Shown here: piece after piece, positions 1 through 11,640 of the stretch | How positions within the stretch are numbered: the stretch's first letter is position 1 | Layout: every line of letters starts with the position of its first letter | DNA from: Pseudomonas sp. 10S4 | Lineage (GTDB): Bacteria; Pseudomonadota; Gammaproteobacteria; Pseudomonadales; Pseudomonadaceae | Length of the DNA stretch: 64,000 bases | Assembly (NCBI RefSeq): GCF_034344865.1 | Contig: NZ_CP133774.1 | Span: 1,426,001 to 1,490,000 of the forward strand | Reading direction: 5' to 3' | Translations under genes and position numbers: made by a program | Notes under the pieces: generated by a model | Told to the model about the DNA's origin: nothing | Database searches by the model: none | The model's input: the letters and a program-made list of their open reading frames with translations, nothing else

Positions 1-3
1 GCG

Positions 4-474
4 TTACCGCAACACCGGCAAACTCGTCGTGGACTTGATCTCCGACAGCGCCACGATCGAGTTCACCTCCTGAATCCCCGGCACCATCGACAGCTTCTCA
101 AAGAAGAAGCGCTCATAAGCCTCGATGTCCGCCGTGACGATCCGCAGCAAGAAATCCACCGACCCCATCAGCACATAACACTCCAGTACTTCGGGAAAGC
201 CGCGAATCGCCTCGGTGAACTCTGTGAAGTTCGAACGCCCGTGGGCATTGAGTTTGATCTCGGCGAAGATCTGCGTGTTCAGGCCTATTTTCTTGCGATC
301 AAGCAGGGTCACCTGAGCGCGAATGATCCCCTCCTCCTTCATCCGCTGAATCCGCCGCCAGCACGGCGATTGCGACAGTCCCACCTGCTCGGCGATTTGT
401 GCGCTGGAGAGTGAGGCGTCCTCTTGCAGCAACGCGAGAATTTTGCGGTCGTAGCCATCCAGCTCGGCGTGCAT
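4..474 (-). CDS. Lrp/AsnC family transcriptional regulator
   Basis: A 156-residue protein of normal family length. Residues 5-65 form the AsnC-type helix-turn-helix, with the pattern DRKILALLQEDASLSSAQIA followed by VGLSQSPCWRRIQRM. The rest is the RAM (ligand-binding and oligomerisation) domain, which contains the typical LECYVLMGSVDFLLRI stretch. Such proteins bind DNA as dimers or octamers and sense amino acids. It is transcribed away from the small gene at 601, across a 126-bp AT-rich gap that probably holds an autoregulated promoter. The regulated pathway cannot be read from the sequence. The stop lies 3 bp inside the window edge, so downstream context is missing. Confidence 0.93.
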   Translation of the reverse strand: MHAELDGYDRKILALLQEDASLSSAQIAEQVGLSQSPCWRRIQRMKEEGIIRAQVTLLDRKKIGLNTQIFAEIKLNAHGRSNFTEFTEAIRGFPEVLECYVLMGSVDFLLRIVTADIEAYERFFFEKLSMVPGIQEVNSIVALSEIKSTTSLPVLR

Positions 475-600
475 AGAAAAACCTTTGATTGATAGCTTGT
501 TGAATCAAACGATTCGATAAATCGCCAATGAGCCCAATCATAGATAAGAAATGCCCGACACCGAATGTAAAAATTCCTCCAGTGATTTTGGAGACCGACC

Positions 601-939
601 ATGCCGCATCTTGAAGCCGTGAATACCCCGCTAGCCCGCGCCGACGTGTGGAATGTCAGCAACGCCCATTGCCGCGTTCAGTACCAACTGCTGGCCGAGG
701 CCGAACCGGATCTGCTGTGCCGCGCACTCAACCTGTTCGCCTTGCAGTTTCTGACCCCCGAGCAGGTCAACGTGCAACGCATGGACGATTTGCTGTCGAT
801 CGACATCGTCATCGACGGCTTGAGCTGGCACCGCGCTGAAGTGATCGCTGAAAAATTACGTAACCTGATCAGCGTCTGCTCGGTGAACCTGCAAAGTGCT
901 GATGCGGCGTGGGATGAGCAGACACAAGCGGCGGGCTGA
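601..939 (+). CDS. Small ACT-like conserved protein, divergent from the Lrp-type gene
   Basis: 112 residues, started at an ATG preceded by a good GGAG ribosome-binding site. I do not recognise a named family. The predicted order strand (CRVQYQLLAEA), helix (LLCRALNLFALQF), strand, strand (DLLSIDIVIDG), helix (RAEVIAEKLRNLI), strand (VCSVNLQ) matches the beta-alpha-beta-beta-alpha-beta ACT fold used for amino-acid sensing. Divergent pairing with a Lrp/AsnC gene fits a role in amino-acid response, but that is inference. It has no signal peptide or membrane segment, so it is probably cytoplasmic. It could also be a structural relative with no ligand. Confidence 0.7.
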   Translation: MPHLEAVNTPLARADVWNVSNAHCRVQYQLLAEAEPDLLCRALNLFALQFLTPEQVNVQRMDDLLSIDIVIDGLSWHRAEVIAEKLRNLISVCSVNLQSADAAWDEQTQAAG

Positions 940-1053
940 AAGAACTGGAAACGGCTTTGCCAGGTAGTGGCCCAACGGTCTGCGGGTCCGCGACTATCCT
1001 TTGCACACTGCGGTCTAGATCGCTGTTTGCAGGATTGTTCATAAGGAACCCGC

Positions 1054-2840
1054 ATGTCCGTTCAACTTGCCACTCAGGACCGCTGGCTGGATCTCAATGA
1101 TTTGCTGCGAGAACTGGTCGCCCAGGGCTTTATCAATCAGGACTCGGCCGAACTCGCGCTCAACGCCCGCCGCCGGCATGCCGCCAATGGCCAACTGCAC
1201 CCGCTGGAATTTATTGCCAGCCAACACCTGGACGACCTCAGCCGTCCGGGCAAACATCTCGACCTTGAAAGCCTGACCCTGTGGTTATCCCAACAGGCCG
1301 GTCAGCCTTATCTGCGCATCGACCCACTGAAAATCAACGTCGCGGCCATCACGCCGCTGATGTCCTACGCCTTCGCCCAGCGGCACAAGATTCTCGCCGT
1401 TTCCATCGACCGCGACGCCGTGACAATCGCCAGCGCGCAACCCTACGTCACTGGCTGGGAAGCCGACCTGACCCACGTGCTGAAGCTGCCGATCAAGCGT
1501 GTGGTGGCCAACCCGGTGGATATCCAGCGCTTCAGTGTGGAGTTTTTCCGCCTGGCCAAATCGGTGACCGGCGCCACCAACGCTGATCAGCAGACCAGCA
1601 CCCTGGGCAACTTCGAACAACTGCTCAACCTCGGCGCCAGCGATCAGGAGCCGGACGCCAATGACGCGCACATCGTCAACATCGTCGACTGGCTGTTCCA
1701 GTACGCGTTCCAGCAGCGGGCCAGTGATATCCATATCGAACCCCGGCGCGAGCAAGGCACGGTGCGGTTTCGCATCGATGGCGTGCTGCACAACGTCTAT
1801 CAATTCCCGCCCCAGGTAACCATGGCCATCGTCAGCCGCCTGAAAAGCCTGGGCCGGATGAACGTCGCCGAAAAACGTAAACCCCAGGACGGCCGGGTCA
1901 AGACCAAGACCCCGGACGGCGGTGAAGTCGAACTGCGGCTGTCGACCTTGCCCACCGCGTTCGGCGAAAAAATGGTCATGCGGATCTTCGACCCGGAAGT
2001 GCTGCTCAAGGATTTTGATCAGTTGGGTTTCTCCGCCGATGACCTGCGGCGCTGGCAGGACATGACCCGCCAGCCCAACGGCATCATTCTGGTGACCGGG
2101 CCGACCGGTTCGGGCAAGACCACCACCCTCTATACCACCCTGAAGAAACTGGCGACTCCGGAGGTCAACCTCTGCACCATCGAAGACCCGATCGAAATGG
2201 TCGAGCCAGCCTTCAACCAGATGCAGGTCCAGCACAACATCGACCTGACCTTCGCCGCCGGGGTGCGTGCGCTGATGCGGCAAGACCCGGACATCATCAT
2301 GATCGGCGAGATCCGCGACCACGAGACCGCGCGAGATCGCCATCGAGGCGTCGCTCACCGGCCACCTCGTGCTCTCGACCCTGCACACCAACGACGCCCC
2401 GAGCGCGATCAGCGCGCCTGCTGGAACTCGGCGTGCCGCATTACCTGATCAAAGCCACGGTGCTCGGGGTCATGGCCCAGCGCCTGGTCCGTACCTTGTG
2501 TCCCCACTGCAAGGCACCGCTGACCCTTGAGGAAGAGGATTGGCAAACCCTGACCCGCCCCTGGCAAGCACCGCTGCCGACCAATGCCCATCGCGCCATC
2601 GGTTGCCTGGAATGCCGCGACACCGGCTATCGCGGGCGCGCCGGGGTCTACGAAATCATGCAACTGACCGACAGCATCAAAGCGCTGATCACCCCCGATA
2701 CCGACTTGCTGGCGATTCGGCGTCAGGCGTTCAAGGAAGGCATGCGCAGCTTGCGATTGTCGGGGGCGCAGAAGGTGGCGGCAGGCTTGACGACCATCGA
2801 GGAAGTGTTGCGGGTGACGCCGCAGAGCGAGCAGAAATGA
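1054..2840 (+). CDS. GspE/PulE-type secretion or pilus ATPase, broken by two 1-base insertions
   Basis: About 594 residues once repaired. The N-terminal region resembles the GspE/PilB N-domain. The ATPase core has Walker [10 protein letters not shown] at residues 349-357, Asp-box and His-box regions, and Walker B region [16 protein letters not shown]. The C-terminal part carries the CPHC...CLEC tetracysteine zinc site of this family, from about base 2499. Hexamers of this family drive type II secretion or type IV pilus assembly at the inner membrane. No other secretion genes are nearby, so it is an orphan ATPase (compare PA5210 in P. aeruginosa, from memory). Extra bases near 2332 and 2414 throw the frame by +1 each; removing them restores the conserved [20 protein letters not shown] stretch. 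These are probably sequencing errors. Confidence 0.88.
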
Positions 2841-2949
2841 AACCTTTTATGTCTCCTGATGATGCAAGGGGTGACTAACCGGTATTGCTACCCGACCCGC
2901 GCCGCTACACTCCAGCCATTGCAATGTCATTGATCAACAGGGAATCGTT

Positions 2950-3870
2950 ATGCAGATCGGTAGTGTGCTTTTACTGTTTGTCGGCCTGGTCGTCGCCATT
3001 CTGTTCATGGGTTTCAAGGTCGTGCCGCAGGGCTATCAGTGGACGGTCGAGCGCTTCGGTCGTTACACCAACACCCTCAAGCCTGGCCTGAACATCATCA
3101 TTCCCATCGTGGACCGCATCGGCCGCAAGATGAATGTCATGGAAAGTGTGCTGGATATTCCGCCTCAGGAAGTCATCACCTCCGATAACGCCACGGTGCA
3201 GATCGACGCCGTGTGCTTCTTCCAGGTGGTCAACACTGCGCAGGCCGCCTATGAGGTGAACAACCTCGAACACGCCATTCGCAACCTGCTGCAAACCAAT
3301 ATCCGTACCGTGCTCGGTTCCATGGAGCTGGATGCGATGCTCAGCCAGCGCGACGGTATCAACGAAAAATTGCTACGCACGGTCGATGAAGCCACGGCGC
3401 CGTGGGGCATCAAGATCACCCGGATCGAAATCAAGGACATCAGCCCGCCAGCGGACCTGATGGCTGCCATGTCTGGCCAGATGAAAGCCGAGCGGATCAA
3501 GCGCGCACAAATCCTCGAAGCCGAAGGCCTGCGAGCTGCTGCGATCCTGACTGCCGAAGGCAAGAAACAGGCGCAGATTCTCGAAGCTGAAGGCGGTCGT
3601 CAGGCGGCTTTCCTCGAGTCCGAAGCCCGGGAACGTCAGGCCGAGGCCGAAGCCCAGGCCACCAAAGTGGTGTCTGAAGCCATCGCTAACGGCAACGTGC
3701 AGGCGGTGAACTACTTTGTCGCACAGAAGTACATCGATGCCCTGGGCAAACTGGCCTCAGCCAATAACAGCAAAGTGATTCTGATGCCGCTTGAGGCCAG
3801 CTCGATGATCGGCGCAGTCGGCGGCATCGGCGAAATCGTCAAGGCAACGTTCGACAACAAGAAAGCCTGA
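2950..3870 (+). CDS. SPFH/Band 7 stomatin-like membrane protein (QmcA type)
   Basis: 306 residues, with an AGGGA ribosome-binding site before the ATG. An N-terminal membrane anchor (residues about 4-22) is followed by the SPFH domain ([33 protein letters not shown]). Next comes a long Ala/Glu-rich coiled coil (about 190-250, [20 protein letters not shown]), typical of the QmcA/stomatin group. These proteins oligomerise in the inner membrane and act as scaffolds, often binding FtsH-type proteases. The gene is 8 bp upstream of a NfeD-family gene, the standard SPFH-NfeD partnership, so the two are surely co-transcribed. Confidence 0.95.
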   Translation: MQIGSVLLLFVGLVVAILFMGFKVVPQGYQWTVERFGRYTNTLKPGLNIIIPIVDRIGRKMNVMESVLDIPPQEVITSDNATVQIDAVCFFQVVNTAQAAYEVNNLEHAIRNLLQTNIRTVLGSMELDAMLSQRDGINEKLLRTVDEATAPWGIKITRIEIKDISPPADLMAAMSGQMKAERIKRAQILEAEGLRAAAILTAEGKKQAQILEAEGGRQAAFLESEARERQAEAEAQATKVVSEAIANGNVQAVNYFVAQKYIDALGKLASANNSKVILMPLEASSMIGAVGGIGEIVKATFDNKKA

Positions 3871-3878
3871 GGCTCGCC

Positions 3879-4328
3879 ATGTGGGCATTCCTGCAACATT
3901 TGTCGTTCTGGGACTGGCTGGCACTGGGCACGGTGCTGCTGATTCTTGAAGTGTTCGGCGCCGGCGGTTATCTGCTGTGGATCGGCATGGCGGCGGCAGC
4001 GGTTGGCGTGCTGACCTTTGTACTGCCAAGCCTGTCCTGGGAAATGCAGTTTCTGTTGTTCGGCCTGCTCTCGATTGCCACTGCCCTGTACTGGTGGCGA
4101 CGCCAGCGCAGTGCCGTGAGAGAGAGCGACCAGCCAAATCTCAATCTGCGGGGCCAGGAACTGATCGGCAAAACCTTCGTGGTGTTTGAAGCGATTGTCG
4201 ACGGCCACGGCAAAATCAAAGTGGCCGATGGCGTGTGGATCGCTCGCGGGCCAGATGCCGCGCTGGGTAGCCGGGTTCGGGTGGTCAGCCAGCAAGGGGC
4301 GATTCTGCTGGTGGAACCGGCTGACTGA
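3879..4328 (+). CDS. NfeD family membrane protein (YbbJ-like)
   Basis: 149 residues. Two to three membrane segments occupy residues about 10-75 (WLALGTVLLILEVFGAGGYL, AAAAVGVLTFVLPSL, FLLFGLLSIATALYW). They are followed by a C-terminal OB-fold (NLRGQELIGKTFVVFEAIVD, GHGKIKVADGVWIARG). This is the short NfeD1b/YbbJ type that lacks the ClpP-like protease domain. It works with the upstream SPFH protein, probably in membrane-domain organisation or quality control. A GAGG-like ribosome-binding site precedes the ATG, with only 8 bp after the partner gene. Confidence 0.94.
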   Translation: MWAFLQHLSFWDWLALGTVLLILEVFGAGGYLLWIGMAAAAVGVLTFVLPSLSWEMQFLLFGLLSIATALYWWRRQRSAVRESDQPNLNLRGQELIGKTFVVFEAIVDGHGKIKVADGVWIARGPDAALGSRVRVVSQQGAILLVEPAD

Positions 4329-4396
4329 GTGGTCATGGAACTCGATTGGGTAAATGGCGATCCAACCCCGTAGTTAATTCAGTGGAGTCACCCATC

Positions 4397-4714
4397 ATGC
4401 GTCTCAAACTTGCTGTCGCTACCCTTGCCATGCTGTCCCTACCCGTTGGTTCAGCGATGGCCGACAGCTTTTGGCGTAACGTCATCTCGTCCGGTGCGAC
4501 CACCGGTTCGACCTACCTGACCTTCAAGGATCACAAGCTGATCGTCGCGGCCCAGGACGATGCCGGCAGTTTCGTCGCCAGTGACGGCGGCATCCGCGGC
4601 CCTTACCTGGAAGCCGCCATGCAGAAAGTCCGCGCCGACAACCCGGGCCTCAAAGCCACGGACATGGAACTGGCGAATGCGATCCTGGCGAAGAACGCCG
4701 TCGCCTCGGACTAA
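4397..4714 (+). CDS. DUF2388-type small exported protein
   Basis: 105 residues from an ATG with a GTGGAG ribosome-binding site; an in-frame start 51 bases upstream lacks one and would bury the signal peptide. The signal peptide MRLKLAVATLAMLSLPVGSAMA is followed by a short secreted domain with the SFWRNVISSGATTGSTYLT motif. I recognise this as a small exported protein type that is common in Pseudomonas, often in several copies (DUF2388). It is probably periplasmic. The function is unknown. A strong terminator follows 17 bases after the stop codon. Confidence 0.82.
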   Translation: MRLKLAVATLAMLSLPVGSAMADSFWRNVISSGATTGSTYLTFKDHKLIVAAQDDAGSFVASDGGIRGPYLEAAMQKVRADNPGLKATDMELANAILAKNAVASD

Positions 4715-4730
4715 GCGTTTACAGATGTAA

Positions 4731-4758
4731 AAATGCCGCTCACATGAGCGGCATTTTT
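4731..4758 (+). terminator. Rho-independent terminator after the DUF2388-type gene
   Basis: An AATGCCGCT / AGCGGCATT stem with a short loop is followed by a run of T. It lies 17 bp past the stop codon at 4714 and before the next promoter region. Confidence 0.9.
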
Positions 4759-4925
4759 TATGGGCCAGAAAAACTGCACGCCGCTTTCCTACAGAGGTGA
4801 CGGTCAAAACCCTGACACCCAGACGACAATTCGCCAGCTTACTGAGGAAGGCTCTGATATTAGCGTCCGGCGTGTGAACCCAGACTTTGTCGATTCGGAT
4901 TATCCACACAAGTGAATCGATACCC

Positions 4926-5594
4926 ATGAACAAATCAAGCCTGTCGTTACTGCTGCTAGCCGCCGCCTTCAGCAATCTGTCTCATGCCGAAGGCCTATAC
5001 GGCTCGGTGAAAATCCAGAGTGCCCAACAAGACCTTTCAAGCGCGCTGCTCACCAGCCCCAGGGTCAGCCATCGCGTGGTCAGCCCGGACAGCAGTAAAA
5101 ACGTCGGCGGCGCACTCGCGGTGGGTTATGCATTCAAAGGTGACTGGCGTCTGGAAGGCGAATACACCCTCAAAAACGATTCGGAGTTCAAGAGTCATTG
5201 GGCGCCGTTCAATGCCAACGTCAACAACATGCAAGTCTCGTCCAGCCGCTTGATGCTCAACGGCTACAAGGACTTCCCGCTGAACGACTACCTGTCGCTG
5301 TACGCCATGGCCGGGGTGGGTATGGCCCACATCAGCTCCGAGGGTTATCAATCCAACACCTCGCGGCGATTCGCCAATAACAGCCAGAACAATTTCGCCT
5401 ATGCCGTGGGCGTCGGGGCCGACTTCAAGCTCACCCAGCAAATCACCCTCGGCACTGGTTACCGCTATGTCGATATGGGTGACATCGAAACCGGCTACAA
5501 CACCTTCGCCAACCGCATCAATGCCCGGGATGAACAGCTCAAAGGCAAGCTGCGGGAGCAGAACCTATACGTCGAGGCGCGGATGTCGTTCTGA
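4926..5594 (+). CDS. Outer-membrane beta-barrel protein (opacity/OmpA-barrel-like)
   Basis: 222 residues from an internal ATG that begins a clear signal peptide (MNKSSLSLLLLAAAFSNLSHA, cleaved before EGLYG); the longer frame upstream would hide it. The mature part has alternating amphipathic strands (GGALAVGYAFKGDWRLEGEY, LSLYAMAGVGMAHI, FAYAVGVGADFKLTQQITLG, GYRYVDMG). It ends in Phe (YVEARMSF), the outer-membrane insertion signal. About eight strands are expected, as in the Opa/OmpX-like small barrels. Function is unknown; adhesion or stress roles are common in the group. It converges on gcvP across a REP-type hairpin. Confidence 0.85.
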   Translation: MNKSSLSLLLLAAAFSNLSHAEGLYGSVKIQSAQQDLSSALLTSPRVSHRVVSPDSSKNVGGALAVGYAFKGDWRLEGEYTLKNDSEFKSHWAPFNANVNNMQVSSSRLMLNGYKDFPLNDYLSLYAMAGVGMAHISSEGYQSNTSRRFANNSQNNFAYAVGVGADFKLTQQITLGTGYRYVDMGDIETGYNTFANRINARDEQLKGKLREQNLYVEARMSF

Positions 5595-5619
5595 GTTTTT
5601 GGATCAGAACGCAATCCAT

Positions 5620-5709
5620 TGTGGGAGCGGGCTTGCTCGCGAAGGGGCCGTATCAGTCAACATTGGTGTCGGATGACACACCGCTTTCGCGAGCAAGCCC
5701 GCTCCCACA
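5620..5709. repeat. REP doublet (TGTGGGAGCGGGCTTGCTCG family)
   Basis: Two inverted copies of a 24-bp unit, TGTGGGAGCGGGCTTGCTCG plus CGAA, flank about 40 bp. The same unit recurs at 27088, 51780 and 60222 in this window. It sits between convergent genes, as REP/REPIN elements usually do. Confidence 0.9.
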
Positions 5710-5732
5710 TTGGATAGGTGTAAACCGGTAGA

Positions 5733-8609
<2,877 letters not shown>

Positions 8610-8764
8610 GACGGGCTCTCTCTTGACTGGCGCTCAGCGTCGATGCAACACGGTCAAACCAGCATAGCAGTCGATACCCGAGCAGATGGCGTGGCGCCTT
8701 CGCTCAAACCGGATCATCATGTGCGGCGCATGCCTAATGTCCGCCAATCAGGTGTCTACTGTTT

Positions 8765-9904
8765 ATGAGCCAACTGCCATTTTTGCCGTTTTCCAAACCC
8801 ACCATCGACGAAGCCACGATTGTGGCGGTCGGTGATGTATTGCGTTCGGGCTGGATCACCAGCGGCCCCAAGGTCCAGGCCTTTGAAGCGCAACTGTCGG
8901 AGTTCTTTGGCGGGCGCCCGGTGCGCACGTTCAACTCCGGTACCTGCACCATGGAAATCGCTTTGCGCATCGCCGGCATCGGGCCAGGCGATGAAGTGAT
9001 CACCACGCCGATTTCCTGGGTCGCCACCGCCAACGTGATTCTGGAAGTGGGCGCCACGCCGGTGTTTGCCGACATCGACCCGATCACCCGCAATATCGAT
9101 CTGGATCAGTTGGAAGCCGCGATCACCCCGCGCACCAAAGCCATCATTCCGGTGTACCTCGCCGGTTTGCCGGTAGACATGAGCCGGCTGTATGCGATTG
9201 CCAAAAAGCATGGCCTGCGGATAGTCGAAGACGCCGCTCAAGCCCTGGGTTCGAGCTGGAATGGCCAACGCATCGGCGCGACAGGCGACTTCGTGTCGTT
9301 CAGTTTCCAGGCGAACAAGAACGTCACCTCGTCGGAGGGCGGTTGCCTGGTACTGAACACGCCTGAGGAAGTGCGACTGGCGGAGAAGTACCGTTTGCAG
9401 GGCGTCACCCGCACGGGTTTTGATGGTCTGGACGTGGATGTGCTGGGCGGCAAGTTCAACATGACCGATGTTGCGGCGGCCATTGGCCTGGGGCAATTTG
9501 CTCACATCGAGGCGATCACTGCTCATCGTCGTGAGCTGGCCAAGCATTATTTCGCCTGTTTCGGCGCGGATTTCGAAGCGCAGTACGGGGCGCAACTGCC
9601 GCCGGCGGATTTCGAGAACAGCAACTGGCATTTGTTCCAACTGGTGCTGCCTGAGCGCAAGGACGGCCAACCGGCACGGGCCACGTTCATGGAGCAGATG
9701 CAGGCACTGGGCGTCGGCATCGGTTATCACTACCCGCCGATTCACTTGCTGAGTCTTTACCGCGAGCGCGGTTTCAAGGAAGGGATGTTCCCGGTGGCAG
9801 AACGCGTCGGCCGTTTGATCGTTTCGCTGCCGATGTTTACGGCGATGAGCAAAGCGGATGTCGAGCAGTCCGTGGCAGCGGTAAAAGCTGTATTGAAGCC
9901 GTAA
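8765..9904 (+). CDS. DegT/DnrJ/EryC1/StrS aminotransferase, ArnB-like, orphan
   Basis: 379 residues, full length for the family. It opens with LPFSKPTIDEATIVAVGDVL and SGWITSGPKVQAFE. The PLP region is IVEDAAQALGSSWNG, and the Schiff-base lysine is K185 in SFQANKNVTSSEGGC; the equivalent in ArnB is SFHAIKNITCAEGG. Such enzymes aminate nucleotide-linked keto-sugars, for example UDP-Ara4O for lipid A 4-aminoarabinose. No other arn or sugar-nucleotide gene is present here; it stands alone between gcvP and gcvH. The substrate is therefore unknown. It is divergent from gcvP (155-bp gap) and convergent with gcvH across a perfect hairpin. Confidence 0.88.
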   Translation: MSQLPFLPFSKPTIDEATIVAVGDVLRSGWITSGPKVQAFEAQLSEFFGGRPVRTFNSGTCTMEIALRIAGIGPGDEVITTPISWVATANVILEVGATPVFADIDPITRNIDLDQLEAAITPRTKAIIPVYLAGLPVDMSRLYAIAKKHGLRIVEDAAQALGSSWNGQRIGATGDFVSFSFQANKNVTSSEGGCLVLNTPEEVRLAEKYRLQGVTRTGFDGLDVDVLGGKFNMTDVAAAIGLGQFAHIEAITAHRRELAKHYFACFGADFEAQYGAQLPPADFENSNWHLFQLVLPERKDGQPARATFMEQMQALGVGIGYHYPPIHLLSLYRERGFKEGMFPVAERVGRLIVSLPMFTAMSKADVEQSVAAVKAVLKP

Positions 9905-9913
9905 ACCAACCTG

Positions 9914-9957
9914 TGTAGGAGCTGCCGAAGGCGGCCGAGCCTTCGGTAGCTCCTACA
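9914..9957. repeat. Perfect hairpin repeat (TGTAGGAGCTGCCGAAGG family)
   Basis: TGTAGGAGCT and AGCTCCTACA are inverted around CCGAAGGC/GCCTTCGG. The unit is shared with the longer element at 22067. It lies between the convergent stops of the aminotransferase gene and gcvH, and may also act as a terminator. Confidence 0.8.
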
Positions 9958-9968
9958 TTGGGCGAGGA

Positions 9969-10352
9969 TTACTCGCCGATGGCGGCTTTGTAGCCAGCTG
10001 CATCAAGCAGCTTTTCCAGGTCAGCCGTGTTGCTTGGCTTGAGTTTGAAGATCCAGGCGTTGTACGGCTCGGAGTTGAGCAATTCCGGGTTGGCGCTCAG
10101 CTCTTCGTTGACCGCAATCACTTCACCGGCAATCGGGGAGTAGATGTCGGAAGCCGCTTTAACCGACTCCACCACACCTGCCTGATCTTCGGCAGCAAAC
10201 ACATTGCCGACTTCAGTCAACTCAACGAACACCACGTCGCCCAAGGCTTCCTGTGCGTGATCGCTGATGCCCACGGTGACGGTGCCATCGGCTTCCAGAC
10301 GGGCCCATTCGTGACTTTCGGCGAAACGCAGGTCGGCAGGGATATCGCTCAT
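9969..10352 (-). CDS. gcvH: Glycine cleavage system H protein
   Basis: 127 residues from the ATG preceded by GAGGA; the longer frame upstream overlaps gcvT and lacks homology. It carries the lipoyl arm that shuttles the aminomethyl group between P-, T- and L-proteins. The lipoylated lysine is K65 in [15 protein letters not shown], and [20 protein letters not shown] is typical. It lies 50 bp downstream of gcvT on the same strand, so gcvT-gcvH form an operon. Normal length, no anomalies. Confidence 0.97.
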   Translation of the reverse strand: MSDIPADLRFAESHEWARLEADGTVTVGISDHAQEALGDVVFVELTEVGNVFAAEDQAGVVESVKAASDIYSPIAGEVIAVNEELSANPELLNSEPYNAWIFKLKPSNTADLEKLLDAAGYKAAIGE

Positions 10353-10402
10353 GTTCTGTGTCCTCAAGAAGAATGTCAGCGGTCGTTGCCCGCCGGAAAA
10401 GT

Positions 10403-11485
10403 TTAAATCAAGGTTTTGCCGTGGCGTACGAAGGTCGGTTTGACCACTCGGACCGGGTACCACTTGCCACGGATTTCCACTTCTGCGCGGTCGGCTGTCG
10501 CCATCGGCACGCGCGCCAGTGCAATCGACTTGCTTAGCGTAGGAGAGAAACTACCACTGGTGATCTCCCCTTCGCCAACATTGGCGATACGGACGACTTG
10601 ATGAGCGCGTAAAACCCCACGCTCCTCAAGCACCAGACCGACCAGTTTGTGCTGTACGCCGTTGGCCCTTTCGGCTTCCAGGGCCGCACGACCAATGAAC
10701 TGGCGAGTGGCCGGCTCCCAGGCAATGCTCCCGGCCATATTAGAGGCCAGCGGTGAGACGTCTTGATGAATGTCCTGACCGTAGAGGTTCATCCCGGCCT
10801 CGACACGCAAGGTGTCCCGGGCGCCAAGACCGATAGGAGAGATGCCGGCGCCGACCAGGTCATTGAAGAAACCTGGCGCCTGATCCGCTGGCAGAACGAT
10901 TTCCAGCCCGTCTTCGCCGGTGTAACCGGTGCGCGCGATAAACCAGTCGCCATCAGGCTGACCTTCGAAGGGTTTGAGGATCTGGATCAGGTTTCCGCGG
11001 GACTGGGTGACCAGTTCGGCAATCTTGTGCCGGGCCTGCGGACCTTGAATAGCCAGCATCGCCATCTCGGAACGCTCATGGATCTGGACTTTGAAGCCGC
11101 CGAGATGCGCCTGCATCCAGGCCAGGTCCTGATCGCGGGTGGAGGCGTTGACCACCAGCCGATAGCCGTCGTCGAGACGGTAGACGAGCATGTCGTCGAC
11201 GATACCGCCGTGCTCGTTGAGCATGGTGCTGTACAGGGCACGGCCGGAGCTGTGCAGGCGTCCGACGTCATTGGCCAGCAAATGCTGGAGCCAGGCCTTG
11301 GCCTGGGGGCCGTCGACATCGATCACGGTCATGTGGGATACATCGAAAACCCCGCAATCGCGGCGCACCTGGTGGTGTTCCTCGACCTGCGAGCCGTAAT
11401 GCAGTGGCATATCCCAACCGCCAAAATCGACCATCTTCGCGCCGAGGGCGAGATGAAGGTCATACAGAGGCGTACGCTGTCCCAT
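10403..11485 (-). CDS. gcvT: Aminomethyltransferase, glycine cleavage T-protein
   Basis: 360 residues. It transfers the methylene group from lipoylated GcvH to tetrahydrofolate and releases ammonia. Hallmarks: [20 protein letters not shown] at the N-terminus, then [27 protein letters not shown] and [20 protein letters not shown] for folate binding. The C-terminal barrel ends [20 protein letters not shown]. An AAGGAG ribosome-binding site lies before the ATG. First gene of the gcvT-gcvH operon, with a candidate promoter at 11612-11640. Confidence 0.97.
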   Translation of the reverse strand: MGQRTPLYDLHLALGAKMVDFGGWDMPLHYGSQVEEHHQVRRDCGVFDVSHMTVIDVDGPQAKAWLQHLLANDVGRLHSSGRALYSTMLNEHGGIVDDMLVYRLDDGYRLVVNASTRDQDLAWMQAHLGGFKVQIHERSEMAMLAIQGPQARHKIAELVTQSRGNLIQILKPFEGQPDGDWFIARTGYTGEDGLEIVLPADQAPGFFNDLVGAGISPIGLGARDTLRVEAGMNLYGQDIHQDVSPLASNMAGSIAWEPATRQFIGRAALEAERANGVQHKLVGLVLEERGVLRAHQVVRIANVGEGEITSGSFSPTLSKSIALARVPMATADRAEVEIRGKWYPVRVVKPTFVRHGKTLI

Positions 11486-11611
11486 GGGTTTCTCCTTCCG
11501 GGCGTGGCGAAGGTGCGGACAAGCACTGCACGGGTGAAAGCCTTGAAATAGAAGGCCTACAGCCGATTTCAGCTACCTGATCTGTCAGACGGACCGCACC
11601 GAATGCCGCGC

Positions 11612-11640
11612 ATTGTAGCCGCAAGGTGTAGGACTGGCAC
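11612..11640 (-). promoter_or_regulatory. Candidate sigma-70 promoter for gcvT-gcvH
   Basis: On the minus strand, GTGCCA (weak -35) and TACAAT (good -10) are separated by 17 bp, about 125 bases upstream of gcvT. The spacing is ideal and the -10 strong. I see no glycine-riboswitch aptamer in the leader. Confidence 0.45.

Noticed and set aside
1285..2391. A 368-residue minus-strand open frame opposite the GspE-like gene
   Set aside because: It mirrors the coding strand of a clearly homologous ATPase and has no recognisable motif; GC-rich codons often leave such antisense frames open.
2332..2414. Programmed frameshifting in the broken genes
   Set aside because: Sites lack slippery heptamers with a following stem or pseudoknot, occur in unrelated genes and need both +1 and -1 shifts; sequencing error explains them better.
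8610..8764. Glycine riboswitch upstream of gcvP
   Set aside because: I looked for the paired aptamer pattern here and at 11486-11640 and found no matching conserved core or tandem structure.
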